Below, piece after piece: positions 1-6,504 of a stretch of DNA of 53,030 nucleotides; position 1 is the first letter of the stretch, and the number at the start of each line of letters is the position of its first letter. Made by a program: the position numbers and the translations under genes. The DNA comes from Nostoc sp. MG11 (GTDB lineage Bacteria > Cyanobacteriota > Cyanobacteriia > Cyanobacteriales > Nostocaceae): assembly GCF_014904695.1 (NCBI RefSeq), contig NZ_JACXXN010000037.1, positions 1 through 53,030 of the forward strand. Reading direction: 5' to 3'. The notes under the pieces were generated by a model. The model was given only the letters and a program-made list of their open reading frames with translations. It was not told where the DNA came from and did not search any database.

Positions 1-398
1 CCGTAGTCACGACGCCTATTGTTATCACGCCAGTCATTATCCCGCCTATTATCATCCACTTCTACTCTAATGGTGCGGCGTGGACAGCGCCAATTTGCTC
101 CACTAGTGCCAACATCAGTGCAACCTTGAGCTTGCATAGCATCCCGTGAGACATCTTCCGGCTTATAAAATCGCCAACGTCCTCTATCATCTTGCCCTGA
201 CTCAGCTCTGAGTCTGCGTGTATCGCGCCCGTAGCCACGACGATTTTGAGATATTACCAAGGGAGTAGAGGTGGATTTAATTTCTTGCGCGAAGACCGAT
301 GATTGCTCTGTATTAATAGGAACCGCAGTCAAAATAGTACTACAAGTTACAAAAGTCATTAACTGAGTTAACCGACTTAATTTAGCAAAATCAGGCAT
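1..398 (-). CDS. Secreted hypothetical protein (C-terminus beyond window)
   Basis: An open frame runs from an ATG at 396-398 to the window edge without a stop, so only the N-terminal 132 residues are visible. GGAG lies about 8 nt upstream of the ATG. The protein opens with a short basic stretch and a hydrophobic segment (about residues 10-28) ending near VFAQE, which looks like a signal peptide with Ala-X-Ala-type cleavage. The mature part is hydrophilic and rich in Arg, Asp and Asn, with two Cys (CTD, WRC) and an RRD/NRRD-rich low-complexity stretch at the truncated end. I do not recognise a family. It is probably a periplasmic or extracellular cyanobacterial protein. Confidence 0.7.
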   Translation of the reverse strand, partial: MPDFAKLSRLTQLMTFVTCSTILTAVPINTEQSSVFAQEIKSTSTPLVISQNRRGYGRDTRRLRAESGQDDRGRWRFYKPEDVSRDAMQAQGCTDVGTSGANWRCPRRTIRVEVDDNRRDNDWRDNNRRRDY

Positions 399-1544
399 CT
401 TTTTTCTCCGTATGCAAAGTGTATATTTATCAGTAATCTCCATGAGTAGGAGACAGGAGTTATTAACTTAGCTGTTTTAAGGACGTGAGTAGATAGATAC
501 AATGTTGCTTGTCTGGAATTCGATTTATGCTAAATTCACATTACAAAAATTGTCCAAAACTCCCAAATGTTATGAAGACTAAGAAGCGATCGCTTAGAAG
601 CTGAAGATATGGCGATCGCTAGTCTGGAAGAATATATGCAATACTTCATCACTTTTGTGCTAACTAAGATTGGTACAAGATGTCAATTTACGACGGAAAT
701 AGCTTTACCAATGGATACCCCTCTACCACAAGGAAGAGGGGTTGAGTTGAGGGGTGGGGTATTTTTATGATGGGCAATTAGAACCGTTGGAAATAACTTG
801 ATTTGCCAATCATGTGAATCGGAAGTGAAAAATCCCGCACTTCCCAATCTCCAACTCCCCAGATAACAGCGATGAAAATCGCTTCCACCTATATCCTCAC
901 ACATAAAACTCATCCCAATAAATCAAAATTAGGAGTTGAAGCGCGAATACTTTGGTAAGATTTCTACAATCTGTTTAAGTACCTCTCAAAGGTCTTCAAG
1001 ACACTGTTGTAGAAGAGTAGTCTTATCCAGTTAAACCAATTTGTGCTTGCTTTATTTAGGTAGAGTCAATGCTAGATGTAGTAATTAGAGGGGGAAAGGG
1101 TAAAGATTAAGGGGAAAAGGAAGAGTCAATTTTTTTAACCCTTCCCCCTTGCTCTCTTAACAGACTTTTTGCAGAAGTCTATTGAGTTACATCACTAGCA
1201 TGATAATTAGGGATTTTGTGCTAATGAAGGCTAGCCACTCTGCATATACATGGATCGCGTCAGGCAAAAACAGCTATTAATAAGCATTAGGAGTAAGAAT
1301 TGTTTACCCAATCAAGCGCTATAAGATGGTGGTAGTGTGTGCTGAATGTGAAGTATATGCTGAAGGGATAGCCGATGAGTAACTCTCATTTTGCTCTACC
1401 AAGCAATATCTGTATCTTGTGGTTGGCGTCAAATTCGTTAATTTGAATAAAACTTCCACGTAAACACACACTGATGCAGTTTCATTTGCTTGAATAGCTA
1501 TATTGATAGGACATTGATACAACGGAAATTCACAATTCCTGATT
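399..1544. other. 1.1 kb intergenic region, no convincing gene
   Basis: Two short minus-strand frames here (683-913 and 1319-1594) have no family resemblance and cover repeat-like DNA, so I do not call them. The gap holds HIP1 octamers near 586 and 612, an 8-bp hairpin (717-724 pairing with 735-742), and a G-rich tract near 1089 followed by a roughly complementary C-rich tract near 1138. This is the usual spacer texture of Nostoc genomes. Confidence 0.5.
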
Positions 1545-1790
1545 ATGGCAAGTAAACTCATTGATGTTAGGGAATATACTGTCAGGGCGCACAAAAGACA
1601 GATTCACACTCGTGTTTTCAACTTTGTCTGTAAAGAGTGTAATGAAGCTACAAAGCGCGAAACTTTTGGGCCGCGACCTTTATATTGTGAGACGTGTCGC
1701 CCTCCCCAAGCGCCTAAAAAATCACAACCAACAGCTCACAAGGCTAAACCTAGACCAATGTCTTATAAAAGTGACACCGATTTAAATTGA
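1545..1790 (+). CDS. Small zinc-ribbon protein
   Basis: This 81-residue basic protein contains a CKEC motif (about residues 30-33) and a YCETC motif (about 52-56), giving a CxxC...CxxC arrangement that suggests one structural zinc site. Between the pairs lies a basic segment with an RPLY turn. The C-terminal third is Lys/Pro-rich and probably disordered. The gene ends 10 nt before the next start, so the two are probably co-transcribed. Zinc ribbons of this size commonly bind nucleic acid or proteins, but nothing here fixes the partner. A longer minus-strand frame overlaps only its 5' end and is judged a shadow. Confidence 0.65.
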   Translation: MASKLIDVREYTVRAHKRQIHTRVFNFVCKECNEATKRETFGPRPLYCETCRPPQAPKKSQPTAHKAKPRPMSYKSDTDLN

Positions 1791-1800
1791 TTAAAGCCTT

Positions 1801-2838
1801 ATGACACCAAAAGGACAATTAGAACCACCTCCAGGCACATTTCTGTCTCCATTGTTGGAATTAAGAGACTACTATGCTCGCCTCACAGAAGAGTACGAAC
1901 GCTTATTCGTGCAAGCGCGATCGCAACTCGACCATGTAGAAGCGTTGTTGTCTAACTGGTCTTTTTCAAATGCCAATAACCAGACATCTAGACTTGCGGC
2001 GATTGATGAGACTTCCAAATCTTCCCAAGAAAGCTCGCTACTATTTCTATCATCACGTGATGATACTTCTCAAATCAACTTAGTCGAGTCTATACACTCG
2101 GAACGTAAAGACTCAGACAACTTTGAGATCGAAACCTCCTCTACTGTTGACGATACAGAAGAAAGTCAACCGCCAAGTACATCACCAGTCATAGAGACAG
2201 CTTCAGAAAGTAACGATAGCTCAACGAAGGTATCGGAAGTTCCGATGCTACCTCAGTATGCAGATCTGTCTCGGATGGAAGCGATCAAACTGCTCTTGCA
2301 AGAATATATTGGGACTGTGTGTCATATAGATTTCATCGTACGATCGCTTTACGGTGAATTAGAGTCTAATCTATTCAAAGTAGTCAAAGGTAGAGTCCAA
2401 TCTTCCCTTACCCAAGGAAGAGAAAGAAATGCCTGGGTAGCTGTTCCCGAAGAACCGGGTTGTTACACTCTGGATTTAAGCTTGATAATTCCAAGTAATG
2501 GCAATGGTTCTGCTAGGAGTATCAAACACAAAAAGAAGAAATCTTTTGTACCCCCAAAGACAAAAGTAGTAACGATGCTCAGAGCATTTGAGGGTCAATT
2601 TTTGATTGACGCTATCACCTCTCTCCTCGAACAAAATCCAGGCAAAGTTTTCAGCGTTGCGGAAGTAATCGCAGGAATTTATGGAGAACTAGATTCTGAG
2701 GAAATTAGAGAGATCAAAAATAAAGTGCTGAATGAATTATCTAGAGGTCATCGGACAGGTAGATTCTCTAGGGTTCCTGACCAAATTGGCTTTTACACTT
2801 GGGACTTCAATCTGGTATCCAAGGGAGGCTCACGTTGA
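1801..2838 (+). CDS. Hypothetical protein with two related alpha/beta repeats
   Basis: This 345-residue protein has three parts. The N-terminal helix (about 18-50, heptad-like, LRDYYARLTEEYERLF) is probably a coiled coil. An acidic Ser/Thr-rich linker spans about 60-155. Two homologous modules follow, at about 159-229 and 259-340. Each module runs helix, then a LYGEL or IYGEL turn, a helix rich in Lys/Glu, then an RxxxW/RF..VP(E/D)..G(C/F)YT strand. The arrangement recalls small winged-helix folds, but that is inference. It starts 10 nt after the zinc-ribbon gene, with no clear Shine-Dalgarno, suggesting coupled translation. Function unknown. Confidence 0.7.
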   Translation: MTPKGQLEPPPGTFLSPLLELRDYYARLTEEYERLFVQARSQLDHVEALLSNWSFSNANNQTSRLAAIDETSKSSQESSLLFLSSRDDTSQINLVESIHSERKDSDNFEIETSSTVDDTEESQPPSTSPVIETASESNDSSTKVSEVPMLPQYADLSRMEAIKLLLQEYIGTVCHIDFIVRSLYGELESNLFKVVKGRVQSSLTQGRERNAWVAVPEEPGCYTLDLSLIIPSNGNGSARSIKHKKKKSFVPPKTKVVTMLRAFEGQFLIDAITSLLEQNPGKVFSVAEVIAGIYGELDSEEIREIKNKVLNELSRGHRTGRFSRVPDQIGFYTWDFNLVSKGGSR

Positions 2839-3021
2839 AATATTTCTAGACATGCCTCCTAAAACTTACTCGGATGAGAAGGTGCTTCTTGTTTTTAGAT
2901 AAACGCAAATACTGCTGCAATAGCTACTCTACCTTACGGAAAAGCCTGCGGCAGACAGGATGCAAAAATCACGCCTCTACATCCAATTTTGAGAAGGGGT
3001 TGTTTAGTAAAACCCTAAATT

Positions 3022-3063
3022 CCATATAAGATACTTCCCACCCATAGGAAGTATCTTATATGG
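3022..3063. repeat. Perfect 17-bp inverted repeat
   Basis: Bases 3022-3038 pair perfectly with 3047-3063 around an 8-nt loop. The arms are AT-rich with CCATATAAG at the outer end. The element ends 54 nt before the nuclease start codon and lies 184 nt after the previous stop. There is no T-tract, so it does not look like a standard terminator. It could be an operator, a 5'-UTR hairpin or a mobile palindrome. Confidence 0.8.
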
Positions 3064-3117
3064 GATAATCCTCCAACTTCCTAAAAGTCAAAAACTTTAG
3101 CGATATTTTTTGAGTAC

Positions 3118-3981
3118 ATGGGACTAACTCTAATCCAAGGCAACTTTAGAGTCATCAAAGCTGCACCCGACGGCGATTCGATCCGCTTCTATCCCAACAA
3201 CCCCAAGTTGTGGGAGAAATTACCAACACGAGTTACACCTAACCGCGCCGGAGGCGTACAACTACGCTTAGATAGCATCGATACCTTGGAAACACACTTC
3301 CAGGCTAGAGGAGGTATAGGTATGCAGCACCAACCGCTGGAATTTGCTCATAGTGCAGCCAGCGAGTTACTGAAATTCGTGGGCTTTAAAAAGATTACCC
3401 GTAATGATAATGAAGTAGTCACTGCGGCAGAACCAGAACAAGTGCCTGGTTTTATACTTACCAGATTTGCAGACATCTATGGCAGAGCTATAGCTTTTGC
3501 CTTCAAAGGTAATTCAGATGAAGCTGATGGTAGTAGCATCTATTTAGATAAATCGTTACTCAAAAAAAGTGCCAACTATCATCTTTTAGCTAAAGGGTTC
3601 GCTTATCCTACCTTTTACTCGAAGTTATATCCTGACATTCGCCAGGAATTGGCTAGTGTCACCGAAAAAGTTCGTAAGGAAAATAAAGGTTTGTGGGCAG
3701 AAGACAAGACTAAAAAGGGTTTCATCTTAGAAGAATTAGAAACCATTACTGAGAGGGTTGTCATTCTACCAAAACTATTTCGTAGGCTCCTTGGCTACCT
3801 TGCAATTAATGATGGCAGTGTAGCTCTAGACGGATTTTCAAATTACCTTGAGTCACTCAACGATCGCTTAGTAATTCTCCCAGAAGGTCATATTACTGGA
3901 TTCGACTTTGTGGTTAAAGTTGAGGGTCAGAATATCAAGTTAACTACTCAGCCTGAAGATTTGATTTTCCTAGAAAAATAA
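3118..3981 (+). CDS. Staphylococcal-nuclease-like (TNase fold) protein
   Basis: This 287-residue protein carries an SNc-type nuclease core. VIKAAPDGDSIRF near the N-terminus matches the DGD(T/S) metal-binding strand. LRLDSIDTLETH matches the Arg and Asp/Glu catalytic strand (RLxxIDTPE in the family). YGRAIAF supplies the second catalytic Arg. NYHLLAKGFAYPTFY matches the conserved helix (LLxxGxAxxY). The family hydrolyses DNA and RNA phosphodiesters with Ca2+. An extra region of about 100 residues follows the core, with no known domain recognised. No signal peptide is visible, so a cytoplasmic location or other export route is inferred. A strong terminator follows at 4037. Confidence 0.8.
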   Translation: MGLTLIQGNFRVIKAAPDGDSIRFYPNNPKLWEKLPTRVTPNRAGGVQLRLDSIDTLETHFQARGGIGMQHQPLEFAHSAASELLKFVGFKKITRNDNEVVTAAEPEQVPGFILTRFADIYGRAIAFAFKGNSDEADGSSIYLDKSLLKKSANYHLLAKGFAYPTFYSKLYPDIRQELASVTEKVRKENKGLWAEDKTKKGFILEELETITERVVILPKLFRRLLGYLAINDGSVALDGFSNYLESLNDRLVILPEGHITGFDFVVKVEGQNIKLTTQPEDLIFLEK

Positions 3982-4036
3982 ATTTTTAGAGACTCTGAAG
4001 ATGAGCAACCTGTAAATTCTATTTAAAGATTTTATG

Positions 4037-4064
4037 AAATCTAGTGTTTATACTAGATTTTTTT
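4037..4064 (+). terminator. Intrinsic terminator of nuclease gene
   Basis: A perfect 9-bp stem (4037-4045 with 4052-4060) closes a 6-nt loop, and the run of T continues to 4064. It sits 56 nt after the nuclease stop codon and before the PEP-CTERM gene, separating the two transcripts. Confidence 0.8.
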
Positions 4065-4177
4065 GATAGATAGAGTAATTTCACTGTAGTGCAAAAAAGT
4101 ATTCACATTGATTGAGTACCTACCTGCATGAGCTAAATCTTAGGGATTCAGTTCATTTACTTGGGAGCGTTACAGCT

Positions 4178-5434
4178 GTGTCTAAAAAAAATATTTTCAA
4201 CAAAATTACTACAGCTTTAGCCACTAGTGCCACCATTTCTCTGGCGATCACAATAGAATTACCTAAAGCCAGAGCATTTTCCCTGATTCAGGAAGATTTA
4301 TTTTTTGGACGCAATATTGCTGGAGATGGAGAGGTATCCGAGAGCGAGTTTCAGACGTTTGTTGACGATGTAATTACCCCTCGTTTCCCAGCCGGGTTAA
4401 CTATTCTTAATAGCAATGGGCAATTTCTGGATAGTACAGGAAGACTCATCGAAGAATCTACCAAAGTTGTTACTCTCTTCCGAGAAAACACTTCAGCAAA
4501 CGAAGTTTCTATTAGCGAGATTGTCAAGACTTACCGCAAGCAGTTCAACCAAGAAAGTGTTTTGCAAGTAGCAAACAAAGACGATCTCACGGTTAGCTTC
4601 GGTTCAGGTGAGGATTTATTTAATAACAGTTCAGTTCCAAAATTCATTCAAACGGAATTATTTTTTGGGCGTAACATTCCGGGAGGTGGCGAAGTATCTC
4701 AAAGCCAGTTTCAGGCATTTGTTGATAGTGTGATTACCCCTCGTTTTCCAGCCGGCTTAACAACTTTTGATGGCAATGGGCAATTTCTAAACAGCACTGG
4801 AACCACTATAGAAGAACCCTCGAAGGTTGTCACCCTACTTTTAGAAGACGGCTTGAGCAATGAAACCGCAGTTAACGAAATTGTAGCGGCGTATCGCCAA
4901 CAATTTAATCAAGAAAGTGTTTTGGTTGCAGCCAATCAAGATGTAAAAGTTAGCTTCGGCTTAGGAGATGACCTAATTGACAACAGTTCAGTTCCAGAAT
5001 TAATCCAAGCAGATTTATTTTTTGGGCGCAACATTCCGGGAGGTGGAGAAGTATCCGAAAACGAGTTTCAAACGTTTGTTGATATTGTGATTACCCCTCG
5101 TTTCCCAGCCGGCTTAACAATTTTCGATGCCAATGGGCAATTCCTGAACAGCACTGGAACCCTTATTGAAGAACCCTCAAAGGTTATTAGCTTTATCTTT
5201 GAAGATACTCTGGATAACGAAAATTCTATTAATCAAATTATTGGAACGTACCTTCAACAGTTTAATCAAGAAAGTGTGCTGACAGTTGTTGATGAAGATA
5301 TCCGTGTGCGTTTTGTCGAGTCTGAACCTGTTCCAGAACCTTCTTCTGTTGCTGGAGTGCTTCTATTTAGCACTTCTATAATCGCTTTGAGACTAAAAAA
5401 GAAACGTCAGAAGCAACATTCTTCAATTCAGTGA
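4178..5434 (+). CDS. PEP-CTERM protein with three DUF3574 repeats
   Basis: From the GTG at 4178 the product is 418 residues. It begins with a signal peptide (basic MSKKNIFNK, then a hydrophobic stretch to about PKARA). GGGAG lies 9 nt upstream, so I prefer this start over an in-frame TTG at 4112. Three tandem copies of about 120 residues follow, each with LFFGRNI.G.GEVS..(E/Q)F and VITPRFPAGLT, which match DUF3574. The C-terminus has VPEPSS, a hydrophobic helix and a basic tail (LRLKKKRQK): a PEP-CTERM sorting signal for exosortase processing and surface display. No exosortase gene lies in this window. Function unknown. Confidence 0.85.
   Translation: MSKKNIFNKITTALATSATISLAITIELPKARAFSLIQEDLFFGRNIAGDGEVSESEFQTFVDDVITPRFPAGLTILNSNGQFLDSTGRLIEESTKVVTLFRENTSANEVSISEIVKTYRKQFNQESVLQVANKDDLTVSFGSGEDLFNNSSVPKFIQTELFFGRNIPGGGEVSQSQFQAFVDSVITPRFPAGLTTFDGNGQFLNSTGTTIEEPSKVVTLLLEDGLSNETAVNEIVAAYRQQFNQESVLVAANQDVKVSFGLGDDLIDNSSVPELIQADLFFGRNIPGGGEVSENEFQTFVDIVITPRFPAGLTIFDANGQFLNSTGTLIEEPSKVISFIFEDTLDNENSINQIIGTYLQQFNQESVLTVVDEDIRVRFVESEPVPEPSSVAGVLLFSTSIIALRLKKKRQKQHSSIQ
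4298..5380 (+). repeat. Three tandem ~360-bp coding repeats
   Basis: The motif encoding LFFGRNI recurs at about 4298, 4658 and 5018, a period close to 360 bp. Copies 2 and 3 share long identical stretches around the GRNIPGGGEVS and VITPRFPAGLT segments, while copy 1 is more diverged. This suggests stepwise duplication of one DUF3574 unit. Confidence 0.8.
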
Positions 5435-5490
5435 GTAAGAGAATACCAAAAAGTAAATGGTAGTAAGTAGCTAGGCGTAAATAAATTAAA

Positions 5491-5683
5491 GTTTGTAGTG
5501 AGTTAGCGCGGTCTTCTCTACGAGAGGCTGCGCCAAGGGGGTTTCCCCCATGAGCGACTAACGATAGCGTAGCGTTAGCGACGTAGGAGCGTCACCCGTT
5601 CGCGCAGCGTCTCCGTTAGGAGAAGGGTAAGGACTTTAGTCCTGATCATCCTTGTTTTGAGCGATGAATCGCTCACTACGAAC
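5491..5683. mobile_element. MITE-like palindromic repeat element
   Basis: A 193-bp non-coding element is bounded by near-perfect terminal inverted repeats: GTTTGTAGTGAG at 5491-5502 and CTCACTACGAAC at 5672-5683 (11 of 12 complementary). Inside are several further palindromes, including the stretch around 5561-5582 and a GGACTTTAGTCC hairpin near 5631. There is no reading frame. The texture (GCGTAGCGTTAGCGACG, CTCCGTTAGGAG) is typical of interspersed Nostoc repeats. Confidence 0.65.
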
Positions 5684-5743
5684 TAATTTTTTTTTATATT
5701 TAATTATATTTACCTAGCGCGTCTATCCTTTGGTAAAATTTAA

Positions 5744-6040
5744 TCATTCATCGGCAAACAAAGATTCTAAATCTCGATAACCACTCGTAACACGAGTAAT
5801 ACTAATTCCAGATTCTCTGGGATAGTAAAATACGATATAATCATCCACAGCAAAACCGCGTAAATTTGGTACAAGCCTTCCATAACTTTTTCCCATATTG
5901 GGAAAACTAGCTACTAATTTACACTTTTGGCGAATGTCGTCAAAAAGCTTACTAGCTGCTTTTGGGTTGCTGCGGGCAATATATTCACAAATTTCATCTA
6001 AATCTTGAATTGCTGCATCTGAAAATGAATAATTACTCAT
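5744..6040 (-). CDS. ParE/RelE-family toxin
   Basis: This 98-residue protein has the RelE/ParE fold pattern: an N-terminal strand (YSFSDAAIQDL), a helical hairpin (DEICEYIARSNPKAA...LFDDIRQKC), then FPNMGKSYGRLVPNLRG, the strand DDYIVFYY and the terminal ITRVTSGYRDLESLF. The latter segments match the ParE signature (G...R.....R....Y.I.Y......I.I.RV.H..RD). ParE toxins inhibit gyrase; related RelE toxins cut mRNA, and the substrate cannot be decided here. Its ATG overlaps the antitoxin stop by 4 nt (ATGA), the classic coupled arrangement. Confidence 0.85.
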   Translation of the reverse strand: MSNYSFSDAAIQDLDEICEYIARSNPKAASKLFDDIRQKCKLVASFPNMGKSYGRLVPNLRGFAVDDYIVFYYPRESGISITRVTSGYRDLESLFADE

Positions 6041-6294
6041 TCAGATGACTCCTCAGCAATTAGACGAATTTTTTCTTGGAATCTGGCAAATACAACTTCG
6101 CCATCAGTTACTTGCCCCTTAGCAATTTGTTCAGTTCCTACAGCAATTTTTTGCCGTAATTCTTCAATTCGCTGTTCTCTTTCTTGTAGCAGCTTAAAAG
6201 CTTCATTTATGACATCATCTGCACTAGCGAATCTACCACTTGCAAGCTGTACTTGAATAAATTGCTCTAGTTCTGGTTTAATTTTGATGTACAT
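6037..6294 (-). CDS. ParD-like antitoxin
   Basis: From the ATG at 6294 the protein has 85 residues. An in-frame TTG at 6330 would add 12 residues but falls inside DNA resembling a degraded gene and has no ribosome-binding site. The N-terminus (YIKIKPELEQFIQVQLASGRFASADDVINEAFKLLQ) matches the ribbon-helix-helix domain of ParD/CopG antitoxins. The C-terminal half is charged and helical, as expected for the toxin-wrapping tail. RHH antitoxins usually repress their own promoter, probably in the short upstream region near 6300-6330. Confidence 0.85.
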   Translation of the reverse strand: MYIKIKPELEQFIQVQLASGRFASADDVINEAFKLLQEREQRIEELRQKIAVGTEQIAKGQVTDGEVVFARFQEKIRLIAEESSE

Positions 6295-6322
6295 ATTTTC
6301 TATCTGTAGATAATTAATACTC

Positions 6323-6466
6323 TTACCCAAGTTTTAGCAACATCGCCACATTCTCAAAAATTCTTGCCTCTAACTCCTGAACAGCCTTTGGATCGCGTGG
6401 CTTGAGTTCAGTTACAGCCAAGCCTTGAGTATGAGCATTGGGAAAAGATTTTCTATCAAGATGCAA
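6323..6466 (-). pseudogene. Gene remnant resembling a ParA C-terminus
   Basis: Reading the minus strand down from about 6466 gives an uninterrupted, protein-like stretch (LDRKSFPNAHTQGLAVTEL, then KPRDPKAVQELEARIF and ENVAMLLKLG) ending at a TAA at 6323-6325. The pattern FPNAHTQGLAV..L..RDPKAVQEL resembles the end of ParA-type partition ATPases. No Walker motifs lie upstream: the frame runs at once into a repeat hairpin (6464-6499). I read it as the 3' stub of a lost gene next to the toxin-antitoxin pair. Assignment to ParA is tentative. Confidence 0.45.
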
Positions 6467-6499
6467 AAACGCAAAGATTTGTTTTGCGTCTTTGCGTGA
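6464..6499 (-). terminator. Probable terminator of M16 peptidase gene
   Basis: On the minus strand ACGCAAAG (6490-6497) pairs with CTTTGCGT (6469-6476) and is followed at once by TTTT. It begins a few bases after the M16 stop codon. A sister hairpin with the same CGTCTTTGCGTGA arm lies after the prolyl oligopeptidase gene (9551-9607). Confidence 0.6.
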
Positions 6500-6504
6500 G
6501 ATAA

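Noticed and set aside
683-913. 76-codon minus-strand frame
   Set aside because: Covers a repeat hairpin (717-742), has no family resemblance and no ribosome-binding site.
1319-1594. 91-codon minus-strand frame
   Set aside because: Overlaps the 5' end of the zinc-ribbon gene, has no protein-like pattern and no supporting start signal.
4112-4177. Upstream TTG start for the PEP-CTERM gene
   Set aside because: It would place 22 polar residues before the signal peptide and has no ribosome-binding site. The GTG at 4178 has GGGAG at the right distance.
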